From an uncultured bacterium (GTDB lineage: Bacteria; Patescibacteriota; Patescibacteriia; 2-12-FULL-60-25), in NCBI GenBank assembly GCA_937968025.1, contig CALBSL010000023.1, positions 1-12,866 on the forward strand: 12,866 nt of DNA, in the 5' to 3' direction. The position numbers and the translations under genes are program-made. The notes beneath the pieces are model-generated. The model saw nothing but the letters and a program-made list of their open reading frames with translations, did not search any database and had not been told where the DNA came from. Below, one piece after another: positions 7,619 to 12,866 of the stretch. The first letter of the stretch is position 1; each line of letters starts with the position of its first letter.

Positions 7619-7635
7619 ATCCCCAGAACGGGGAT
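7619..7635 (-). terminator. Rho-independent terminator of the minus-strand unknown gene
   Basis: ATCCCC (7619-7624) and GGGGAT (7630-7635) form a 6-bp stem around AGAAC. On the minus strand the stem is followed by CTTTTATTT, a fair U-tract. On the plus strand no T-run follows, so it mainly serves the minus-strand gene, though it lies just 3 bases after the flavoprotein stop. Confidence 0.6.
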
Positions 7636-8105
7636 TAGGCGGCGCTGATACGCGCCTCAAGAGGGGCATTGAGCAAGGGGAGCGCCTCGGCCAACACTCG
7701 CTGAAACTTTGCCTGATCGATGCCAAGTCTGCGGAGCGCCGGCGCATCAGCCGTACCCGCATCCGGCGGAATGAGCTTGAGAGGAACCAAATAGACACGA
7801 ATCGTCATACCCTCCCAATAGACGAACTTGCCTGGAATAGGTCCGTGCGTCGCCGGATCAACGGTCGCAAAACGGAGAACGATATTGGCGACCAACCGAT
7901 CCCCAACCCCTTTGATGAAGAGGAAGAGATCGTGATGCTTGCCCCGCACACGCCCAGCATACGGAATGAAGGATCGAGGCAAGCGCAGAACACGCAGCGC
8001 CGAATGACCATCCCAAGCCGTGATCTGGGCTTCCGCAGCCAGCTTCGGATAACGATCCAAACACCCTTGCACCGTGAACCACTCCGGAACTTCTTTCTCC
8101 TGCAT
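7635..8105 (-). CDS. Unrecognised 156-residue protein
   Basis: Not assigned to a family. The ATG at 8105 has GAGG (complement of 8111-8114) five bases upstream, preferred over the GTG at 8111 two codons earlier. The sequence looks like a soluble alpha/beta protein, with alternating hydrophobic strands at about 26-41 (AQITAWDGHSALRVLR), 58-65 (HDLFLFIK), 71-80 and 94-111 (FVYWEGMTIRVYLVPLKL). A C-terminal helical part (about 121-150) follows. There is no signal peptide or membrane segment, and no cluster of Cys, His or Asp that suggests a metal site. It lies downstream of the HU gene on the same strand, with a terminator in the 89-base gap, so it is probably its own unit. Coding status is supported by the Shine-Dalgarno and a terminator placed right at the stop. 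Confidence 0.65.
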   Translation of the reverse strand: MQEKEVPEWFTVQGCLDRYPKLAAEAQITAWDGHSALRVLRLPRSFIPYAGRVRGKHHDLFLFIKGVGDRLVANIVLRFATVDPATHGPIPGKFVYWEGMTIRVYLVPLKLIPPDAGTADAPALRRLGIDQAKFQRVLAEALPLLNAPLEARISAA

Positions 8106-8153
8106 ATGCACCTCGTTTCCGAGAGCAGTTCAGCAAACGATCGTCGAGAATAC

Positions 8154-8182
8154 AAGAACACTCCGTCAAGCGGAGTGTTCTT
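8154..8182 (-). terminator. Hairpin terminator after the HU gene
   Basis: A perfect 12-bp stem, AAGAACACTCCG at 8154-8165 and its complement at 8171-8182, encloses a 5-base loop. It starts 12 bases after the HU stop on the minus strand. The T-tract is short and partly inside the stem (GTTCTTGTATT), so efficiency is uncertain. Confidence 0.75.
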
Positions 8183-8194
8183 TGCGAAAGACGC

Positions 8195-8476
8195 TTACAA
8201 GAGCGCTTCCTTGGCAGCCTTGGCGACGCGGAACTTCACGACGGTCTTGGCTGGGATCTTGATTTCAGCACCCGTGGCTGGGTTGCGTCCGGTGCGAGCA
8301 GCGCGCTTCACCTTGACCAACTTGCCCAATCCTGGAACAACGAATTCGCCGTTCTTTTTGACCTGTGCATAGGCCGTCTTCATGAGAAGATCCATGAAGG
8401 CAACGACATCTTTCTTCGTGTAGCCGGACTTGGCGGCGAGTTCAGCCATGAGCTGAGACTTGGTCATTTTGGACAT
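8195..8476 (-). CDS. HU/IHF-family DNA-binding protein
   Basis: A 93-residue nucleoid protein that binds and bends DNA as a dimer. N-terminal helices span about 4-45 (KSQLMAELAAKSGY, then VVAFMDLLMKTAYAQVKKNG), followed by FVVPGLGKLVKVKRAA and the beta arm with the signature GRNPATG (63-69), whose Pro66 wedges into the minor groove. The C-terminus, AKTVVKFRVAKAAKEALL, is the usual final strand and helix. Length equals the family norm of about 90. ATG 8476 (MSKMTKSQ) is chosen; ATG 8467, three codons inside, is possible. The longer upstream frame is rejected because it has no HU resemblance. No Shine-Dalgarno precedes either ATG, unusual for a normally abundant protein. It is divergent to the pseudouridine synthase gene. 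HU versus IHF-like subtype is not decidable here. Confidence 0.95.
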   Translation of the reverse strand: MSKMTKSQLMAELAAKSGYTKKDVVAFMDLLMKTAYAQVKKNGEFVVPGLGKLVKVKRAARTGRNPATGAEIKIPAKTVVKFRVAKAAKEALL

Positions 8477-8515
8477 ATGTGCGGAAACCCGTGATAAATA
8501 AGGGTAAAAGTGGGT

Positions 8516-8554
8516 TTGCGAAAGAAGTATGCCGAGAATGCACGGCATGCGCAA
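8516..8554. repeat. Inverted repeat in the HU/truD divergent region
   Basis: ATGCCG (8529-8534) and CGGCAT (8543-8548) flank an 8-base spacer, and further out TTGCG (8516-8520) pairs with CGCAA (8550-8554). The two nested arms form an imperfect dyad in the 156-base gap between divergent starts. It could be a protein-binding site or a hairpin; no T-run follows on either side. Confidence 0.4.
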
Positions 8555-8615
8555 GGGGTTTTGGCAAGAGTGGTGGGGGTTTTGTGGGGTTTTGAACACA
8601 GCCAACCGAGAACCA

Positions 8616-8624
8616 TGGTATCAT
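8616..8624 (+). promoter_or_regulatory. Extended -10 promoter element before truD
   Basis: TGGTATCAT contains the TGn extension followed by TATCAT (8619-8624), four of six matches to the -10 consensus. The box ends eight bases before ATG 8633, and the intervening TTTGTGGGT has no convincing Shine-Dalgarno. As with the flavoprotein gene, transcription would begin at or beside the start codon, suggesting a leaderless mRNA. A TTGAAC at 8592-8597 is 21 bases away, too far for a standard -35. Confidence 0.45.
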
Positions 8625-8632
8625 TTGTGGGT

Positions 8633-10036
8633 ATGAATTCCGTCTCTTCGACAGAGCTGTGGCAGCGCGAACGTCTCTTTTTGCAAGCGGCAAGAAAAGC
8701 AAATCCGGAGGCGTTTTTTCGCGCTGAACCAATTGGGCAGGACGAAACGTTTCCGTATATTGGCATTAAAGGACTCCCCGCAAACCGACCACATGCGTAC
8801 CTTCGCCTCTATCCGCAGGACTTTATGGTGGAAGAGGTATCGCTACAGGGAACCGTGTCACGCATCACTGAGCGTCCGGCGTTTCAGGATAGCGAGGACA
8901 AGCGGACGTTGTGGGTGCAGATGGTGAAGGCGAATATCGCCCATTTTGATGCGGTAAAAGAACTTGCTCACCAATTCAACCTCACACCGGAAGCGATTGG
9001 GTATTCGGGCATCAAAGACACCGTTGCTATTACCTGCCAAGAGATGAGTATTCGCGGGATTGAACGGGAGGACGCCGATCTTTTTCAGCACAATCGTATC
9101 CTCTTACGTCCGTTGCGACATGGAAACGGCGCAACACAACCGGGTCAACTTCAAGGTAACCGCTTCACATTGACCGTGCGTACACATGAAGAATGCGATA
9201 CGGAAGAAATCACCACGCGATTAAACAAACCGTTTACGAACTTTTTTGGACCTCAGCGTTTTGGAACACGGGTGCTCGCACACCGACTTGGACGAGCCTT
9301 GTTAAAAGGAGACATCCAGAGCTGTTTACGCCTTTTTTTCACAGAACCAGGAGTGCATGACATTCCCTACTATCGAGATCTACGAGAACAACTCGCTGCC
9401 GTATACGGCGACTGGACAGCCATGCGGCAGATTTGCGAACCCCTCCCATTGTCCCTTGGACACGAACGCCTCGTGCTTGATCAACTCATTCAAAATCCTC
9501 AAAAAACACGCTTTGCCCTGGGCGCCATTCGTGATCAGGTGAAGATGTGGGTGCATGCCTACGGCTCATTCTTAATGAATGAGGCCCTGTCTAAACATCT
9601 TGAAACCATGGCGGTGCCGCCAGCAACCATACCCCTCCCCCTCTCATCAAAGGGAGCGCCGGAGCTGTATCGCGCCACCATGGAACGTGATGGCACCCTA
9701 GGATATCGAGAGGTGTTTGCGCAGTTCCCCTTTTTATCTCCCGGCGATAAATCCCTTCCAACACAAATCCATCCGAACGGGGTTCGAGTCCTCCCCATCC
9801 CACAAGGCTGCCTGGTGCGATTCACGCTAGATAAAGGAGCCTATGCCACAACGTGTCTTTCACACGCATTCCGAGTGATTGAAGGATTACCCGTCCCTCC
9901 GTGGGTAATGGATGGACGCATTGATGGATTTGCCGAACTTGGCGAAACATCGATAGAAACAATTCTCTCAAGCTTTGAAGCAGAAGCCACCGACCGCCGT
10001 GATGCGCATCTCGGTGAGGATGAAAACGAGGAATAG
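8633..10036 (+). CDS. truD: tRNA pseudouridine synthase, TruD/PUS7 family
   Basis: A 467-residue RNA-modifying enzyme that converts a uridine to pseudouridine in tRNA (position 13 for bacterial TruD). Evidence is the N-terminal strand with YPQDFMVEEV (60-69), the catalytic block GYSGIKDTVAITCQ (123-136) with Asp129 as the nucleophile, LQGNRFTLTVR (173-183), and NFFGPQRFGTR (203-213), the family hallmark NxxGxQRFG. The C-terminal fold returns with GAYATTCLSHAF (402-413). The residue after the catalytic Asp is Thr, where Arg or Lys is common. At 467 residues it is longer than E. coli TruD (about 350), owing to a roughly 40-residue N-terminal extension, a larger middle TRUD domain and an acidic tail ending EDENEE. 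ATG 8633 is preferred over in-frame starts at 8510 and 8615 because the -10 element overlaps those. It is monocistronic with its own terminator. Confidence 0.93.
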   Translation: MNSVSSTELWQRERLFLQAARKANPEAFFRAEPIGQDETFPYIGIKGLPANRPHAYLRLYPQDFMVEEVSLQGTVSRITERPAFQDSEDKRTLWVQMVKANIAHFDAVKELAHQFNLTPEAIGYSGIKDTVAITCQEMSIRGIEREDADLFQHNRILLRPLRHGNGATQPGQLQGNRFTLTVRTHEECDTEEITTRLNKPFTNFFGPQRFGTRVLAHRLGRALLKGDIQSCLRLFFTEPGVHDIPYYRDLREQLAAVYGDWTAMRQICEPLPLSLGHERLVLDQLIQNPQKTRFALGAIRDQVKMWVHAYGSFLMNEALSKHLETMAVPPATIPLPLSSKGAPELYRATMERDGTLGYREVFAQFPFLSPGDKSLPTQIHPNGVRVLPIPQGCLVRFTLDKGAYATTCLSHAFRVIEGLPVPPWVMDGRIDGFAELGETSIETILSSFEAEATDRRDAHLGEDENEE

Positions 10037-10050
10037 CCCATTATCAAAAC

Positions 10051-10087
10051 AACCCACGGAGGAGTCGTTTCGACTCCCCGTGGGTTT
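10051..10087. terminator. Long bidirectional terminator between truD and the GC-rich unknown gene
   Basis: AACCCACGG (10051-10059) pairs with CCGTGGGTT (10078-10086), and after a single bulged A, GGAGTCG (10061-10067) pairs with CGACTCC (10071-10077) around a TTT loop. This 16-bp stem is 14 bases after the truD stop. GGGTTT on the plus side and GGGTTGTTTTGAT on the minus side supply T-rich tails in both directions. Confidence 0.85.
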
Positions 10088-10139
10088 CAGTTATCATCTG
10101 GCCGGGAAGAGCCAGGGATGATCAGCGCTCAGCAGACCA

Positions 10140-10814
10140 TCAGCCCTGCTCCGCAGAGAGGGCGAAGGACCAGTCGCGATCGACCACGAGCTTGTAGTCG
10201 GGGTCGACGTTGCGCTGGCGAGTGGTGAGGTTGATGACGATCGTCTCCGCTGAAGCGGCACGATTGTCCCAGGTCACCATGAATTTCCAGACGCCGGCGA
10301 GCATGACGCGGATCGCCTGAGCGACACCGACCGGGAGCGCCGGGAGCGCCTCCGTGGGCCGCGCAAATCGAATGCGCAGCCAGTAATTGAAGCCGATGCT
10401 AACGCTCTGATGGTCTTTCCGCTCGAGCTCGTCGACGAAGACGCACACGGGCGGGTAGCCCAACGCCGTCAGGTCATCCACGATCCCCGCGAGGGTCACG
10501 TTCTTGACGCCATTCGGGAAGCGCTCGATGAACACGGAGCAACCCGTGTCGACCTTGCCCTCGCGAACAGTTGCGCAGCGGCGCTCCGCGATCTCGGCGC
10601 GACGCTGCTCCTCGACCTTCGTGAGCAGGGCGAGGTCGGCCCCGCAGAACCTCAGCGGACGGTTGCCGAGGAGCTGCCGCATGGCATCCTCGGCATCATT
10701 CTTCTGCGTCTTGAAGTTCACCGAGATGGTGACATCTCGAGGCTGCATGGCGCCGACGGGCGGCTGAACGCCCAGTACACGAGACGAACCACGGACATCA
10801 TCACCCCTGTTCAT
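10140..10814 (-). CDS. Unrecognised 224-residue protein with strong expression signals
   Basis: No family is recognised. The start is secure: ATG 10814 is preceded by AGGAGGAG with six bases of spacing. Predicted content: a disordered first 25 residues; a strand at DVTISVNFK (27-35); a helix with charged residues at about 38-82 (DAEDAMRQLLG, then KVEEQRRAEIAERR); strands at VFIERF, VCVFVDELERK and SVSIGFNYWLRIRF (94-150); and a C-terminal strand region (171-217). Three Cys at 57, 80 and 92 are scattered and form no obvious metal motif. There is no signal peptide or membrane helix, so it is likely cytosolic. Codon use is visibly richer in G+C at third positions than in the neighbouring truD. 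It is monocistronic, between two terminators. A structural, phage-derived or stress protein are all possible; none is supported. Confidence 0.75.
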   Translation of the reverse strand: MNRGDDVRGSSRVLGVQPPVGAMQPRDVTISVNFKTQKNDAEDAMRQLLGNRPLRFCGADLALLTKVEEQRRAEIAERRCATVREGKVDTGCSVFIERFPNGVKNVTLAGIVDDLTALGYPPVCVFVDELERKDHQSVSIGFNYWLRIRFARPTEALPALPVGVAQAIRVMLAGVWKFMVTWDNRAASAETIVINLTTRQRNVDPDYKLVVDRDWSFALSAEQG

Positions 10815-10826
10815 GAGACTCTCCTC

Positions 10827-10844
10827 CTGCTCGTCATCGAGCAG
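10827..10844 (-). promoter_or_regulatory. Leader hairpin abutting the Shine-Dalgarno of the GC-rich unknown gene
   Basis: On the mRNA, CTGCTCG and CGAGCAG form a perfect 7-bp stem with an ATGA loop, ending directly at the AGGAGGAG ribosome-binding site. Such a stem can stabilise the 5' leader or affect ribosome access. It has no T-run, so it is not a terminator. Confidence 0.5.
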
Positions 10845-10892
10845 CTATGTAGACGGAACGCCGCGCAGAACAGATGCTGCACAGATGGGTAC

Positions 10893-10921
10893 ATGGTACC
10901 AGAATTTCGCCTTTTTGTCAA
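10893..10921 (-). promoter_or_regulatory. Sigma-70-type promoter of the GC-rich unknown gene
   Basis: On the minus strand TTGACA (complement of 10916-10921), a 17-base spacer, then TGG-TACCAT (hexamer at 10893-10898) give a perfect -35, ideal spacing and an extended -10. The DNA upstream of the -35 (10922-11027) is A/T-rich, like an UP element. Expected transcription start is near 10886, leaving a leader of about 70 bases before ATG 10814. It is the best promoter in the window. Confidence 0.75.
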
Positions 10922-11027
10922 TCATCTCTTTACATTTACACTTTTCTCCCGTTATTTTTTGCCTAATTTTGGCTATTTTTACAGTAAATATTCATTCATA
11001 CCTCATCTGAAAATTTCAGAAAATAAC

Positions 11028-11052
11028 AAAACCGAGCCAAAGGCTCGGTTTT
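11028..11052. terminator. Rho-independent terminator after the truncated minus-strand gene
   Basis: AAAACCGAGCC (11028-11038) and its complement (11042-11052) form a perfect 11-bp stem with an AAA loop and A/T tails on both sides. It lies 2 bases after the stop of the minus-strand gene at 11055. It also insulates the strong promoter downstream on the same strand. Confidence 0.88.
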
Positions 11053-11054
11053 CC

Positions 11055-11628
11055 CTACAAAACGTACCCCAGCGCTCTCACCACCGCCCACTGGAATGGA
11101 TCCGTTGGAGCGCGGTTAAACACTCGGCGGAAGTCCTGGATCCCCTCACGTTCTGCGGCGAGATCACGCGTGAACCGGATGCGGTACATCATCGTGTTCC
11201 AGACGAGGTTCTCTTCGGCGTTCTTGAAGTTTGGATCGCGGTTATAGAGACTGCGGAAGGTTGCTCGCACGCGAGGCAATTGCACACGTTCACGAGTGAT
11301 ATTGCGCGTGGTTGGAATTTCTCCACGAGCCATGCGCTCAAGGTCGGCAAGCGGAATGTTGGAACGACCCATCGTCTGCAAGGCGTCACGGACGAGCGCT
11401 CGTCGTTCGCCGGAACCTAACGCTTGCGTTGCTGGCGAGGTTCCCGTTTCGATAAAGCTTGCGAGGCGCTCCTGATCTTCCGTGGTCACCGTCACTCCAA
11501 AGAAACGAGCATCCGCCTGAACCGTGCGCACCGTGGCTGGCGCCGCCGGAGCCAGCGCGATAGGCGCAGGAGCGATCGGTGTGACAACCGGATCGGCGAC
11601 GACAACGGGCGTGAGCGGCGTCACCGGC
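11055..11628 (-). CDS. Unrecognised protein, C-terminal part only; 5' end lost at a sequence junction
   Basis: The last 190 or so residues of a minus-strand protein. Its N-terminal visible part is a Pro/Val/Thr/Ala-rich linker ([20 protein letters not shown] and beyond, about 11,630-11,525), typical of an extended segment in an exported or wall-associated protein. The rest is helical and charged. Near the end two similar units appear, FRSLYNRDP...[10 protein letters not shown] and [24 protein letters not shown], both of the form F-R-x-x-aromatic-N-R-x-P followed by an aromatic-rich helix, recalling DUF4214-like repeats. Upstream of about 11,630 the frame continues only as the antisense of an unrelated oxidoreductase, so the real N-terminus, and any signal peptide, is missing. 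The terminator 2 bases after the TAG supports the stop. Confidence 0.65.
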
Positions 11629-11631
11629 GTC
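11621..11631. other. Probable chimeric junction
   Basis: To the left, the minus-strand frame reads a Pro-rich linker of a host-like gene. To the right, the plus-strand frame begins abruptly inside the FAD-binding strand of an oxidoreductase with no start codon of its own. G+C rises and codon use switches to strong G/C at third positions. Both genes are broken at the same point in opposite orientation, which is best explained by joining of unrelated DNA. Confidence 0.75.
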
Positions 11632-12564
11632 GTGGTGATTGGCGCTGGTGTGGTGGGACTGGCCGTGGGCCGTGAGCTGGCCCTGCAAGGCCTCGAAGTC
11701 ATGGTGCTGGAATCCGAAAACGCCATCGGTACCGGCACCAGTTCGCGCAACAGCGAAGTCATCCACGCCGGCATCTACTACCCGGCTGGCTCCCTCAAGG
11801 CACGTCTGTGCGTGCAGGGCAAGCAAATGCTCTACGCCTATTGCGCCGAGCGCGGCGTCGCGCACCAGCGCCTGGGCAAACTCATCGTCGCCACCAGCCC
11901 CGAGCAGGTGGCGCAACTGGCCGGCATCCAGGCCAAGGCCGCAGCCAACGGCGTGCACGACCTGCGCCAGATCAGCGCCGCCGAAGCCCGGGCCATCGAG
12001 CCGGCGCTGCGATGCGACGCTGCGCTGCTCTCGCCCAGCACCGGCATCGTGGACAGCCACGGCCTCATGCTGGCCCTGCAGGGCGACATGGAAAACGCCG
12101 GTGGCCTGCTGGCGCTGCTCTCGCCGGTTCAAAGCATCGGCGTGGGGCAGGGCACGGCCAGCCACCCGCTGCGCTTATGCACCGAAGACGGCACCGAACT
12201 GGCCGCGCGTTTCGTTGTCAATGCTGCCGGGCTGAATGCCGTGGCGGTGGCCCACCGCATCGAAGGTCTGAACAAAGCGCTGCTGCCCCAGGCCTCCTAC
12301 GCCAAAGGCAACTACTTCACGCTGGCCGGCAAGGCGCCGTTCTCGCACCTGATCTACCCGGTGCCCGAACACGCGGGGCTGGGCGTGCACCTCACGCTCG
12401 ATCTGGGCGGTCAGGCCAAGTTCGGGCCGGACGTGCAATGGGTCGATGACCCGGCCGATCTGGTGGTCGATCCACGCCGGGGCGACGCTTTTTATGCCGA
12501 GGTCCGCAAGTACTGGCCCGAACTGCCCGATGGCGCGCTGCAGGCGGGCTATGCCGGCATGCGC
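11629..12564 (+). CDS. FAD-dependent oxidoreductase (DAO / L-2-hydroxyglutarate oxidase-like), both ends missing
   Basis: About 312 residues of a DAO-fold flavoenzyme. It opens in the dinucleotide-binding strand [17 protein letters not shown], lacking the usual first few residues and start codon. The family segment [20 protein letters not shown] follows, then [28 protein letters not shown] and [22 protein letters not shown]. It stops matching at LQAGYAGMR, where about 50-60 residues of the C-terminal FAD domain should follow. The family oxidises 2-hydroxy acids or related substrates with FAD. Its high G+C and codon use fit a betaproteobacterium such as a Comamonadaceae member rather than the host of the rest of the window. 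It is a fragment in a chimeric end, so it cannot be assigned to this organism. Confidence 0.75.
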
Positions 12565-12598
12565 CACTGTGGGCGCAGGCTTCAACTGGCGCATGCCG
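12555..12598. repeat. 12-bp inverted repeat at the second break
   Basis: CGGCATGCGCCA (12555-12566) recurs as its exact reverse complement at 12587-12598, with 20 bases between. The oxidoreductase frame stops matching its family at the left arm, and the permease fragment begins just after the right arm. Such a foldback is compatible with a template-switch junction. Confidence 0.55.
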
Positions 12599-12605
12599 TG
12601 GCCCA

Positions 12606-12722
12606 TTCAGCGTCGTCATGGCCATCTCAGCCGGATTGGCTGCGCTGGCGGGCATCATGGCCGGACCGTTTCTGTCGGTGCAGCCGTCCATGCACCTGCT
12701 GCCCATCGTGAAGGCGTTTGCC
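12606..12722 (+). pseudogene. Fragment of a branched-chain amino-acid ABC transporter permease (LivH-like)
   Basis: A plus-strand frame different from that of the preceding oxidoreductase gives 39 residues beginning [20 protein letters not shown], then [19 protein letters not shown]. This is the pattern of a LivH/LivM permease transmembrane segment followed by its periplasmic loop. It has no start, runs to a stop within a few codons after an unrelated join near 12,722, and covers perhaps a seventh of a normal permease. High G+C like the preceding fragment. Recognition rests on a short stretch, so it is moderately sure. Confidence 0.5.
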
Positions 12723-12865
12723 GCGCCGGTGACCAGCGGCAGGTCATAGGCGCGGACGTATCCGACCGTGTTCGTCTTCGTGCTGAGCCCGGCCGCGGTG
12801 ATGGTGCCGGTGACCTTCCGGCCGCTCAAGCCGATCTTCGTCACGCCGCCGCTCAGCGAGTACAT
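12723..12865 (-). CDS. High-GC fragment of unknown origin at the window edge
   Basis: The minus strand from the edge reads MYSLSGGVTKIGLSGRKVTG and on to DLPLVTGA, with nearly all codons ending in G or C. It is Gly/Thr/Ser-rich and beta-like, as in an extracellular or phage structural domain, but no family is recognised. The opposite strand has an open frame with the same wobble positions, so the strand is uncertain. The frame ceases to look like a single protein where it runs into the antisense of the permease fragment near 12,722, so this is a third joined piece. Confidence 0.25.
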
Positions 12866-12866
12866 C

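Noticed and set aside
10088..10139. Second hairpin (ATCATCTGGC with GCCAGGGATGAT) beside the truD terminator
   Set aside because: Stem is interrupted by a bulge and lacks a T-run; the neighbouring 16-bp hairpin already explains termination.
1876..10142. UGA-as-glycine genetic code, as in some Patescibacteria
   Set aside because: Genes at 1876, 5608 and 10140 end at TGA in places that fit family length, operon overlap or a terminator, and no in-frame TGA interrupts the recognised proteins.
10410..11420. A 336-codon plus-strand open frame across the AT-rich gap
   Set aside because: It crosses two minus-strand genes, a promoter, a leader hairpin and a terminator, with a composition break in the middle; no ribosome-binding site or recognisable domain.
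11386..12165. Minus-strand open frame of 259 codons, His/Asp/Gly-rich
   Set aside because: It is antisense to the oxidoreductase fragment and reads through the composition junction; typical shadow of a high-GC gene.
11629..12722. Catabolic operon of oxidoreductase plus amino-acid permease acquired by transfer
   Set aside because: Both genes are truncated fragments in different frames with no start codons, so no functional operon exists here; a chimera explains it better.

Overview
The window reads as a gene-dense bacterial chromosome piece, probably from an uncultured lineage of the Candidate Phyla Radiation (Patescibacteria) type. This is an inference from compact spacing, hairpin terminators between convergent genes, poorly characterised small proteins and a lone NDH-2-like oxidoreductase. 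No rRNA or other decisive marker is present. TGA acts as an ordinary stop in several genes, so a recoded-UGA lineage is unlikely. No tRNA, rRNA, CRISPR array or transposase was seen.

Left part (1-6435): a surface-glycan module. Three family-2 glycosyltransferases lie on the minus strand as an operon reading off the left edge: 2823 to 1876, 1879 to 893 with an ATGA overlap, and 887 to the edge. Diverging from them is one very large plus-strand gene (2867-5587). It fuses an RmlB-type 4,6-dehydratase, a plant RHM/NRS-ER-like 3,5-epimerase/4-reductase and an RmlA-type nucleotidyltransferase. On paper this single polypeptide makes NDP-L-rhamnose from glucose-1-phosphate. A fourth glycosyltransferase (6435-5608) converges on it across a shared terminator. 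The logical scheme is that the fusion supplies activated rhamnose and the four transferases assemble a rhamnose-containing surface polymer.

Middle part (6515-10036): housekeeping and unknown genes. These are an NDH-2-like flavoprotein (+), an unrecognised 156-residue protein (-), an HU-family DNA-binding protein (-) and a TruD/PUS7-family tRNA pseudouridine synthase (+). Two of the plus-strand genes have a -10-like box 7-8 bases before the ATG and no Shine-Dalgarno sequence, suggesting leaderless mRNAs.

Right part (10140-12866): a GC-rich unknown gene (-) with a textbook promoter, a strong Shine-Dalgarno sequence and a leader hairpin, followed by the 3' part of another unknown minus-strand gene. 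At about 11,621-11,631 the sequence changes abruptly into a higher-GC FAD oxidoreductase fragment of proteobacterial style that lacks both ends. Then come a short branched-chain amino-acid permease fragment and a third high-GC fragment at the edge. This 1.2-kb end is a mosaic of broken genes and most likely an assembly or amplification chimera. It should not be used for biological inference about the host.
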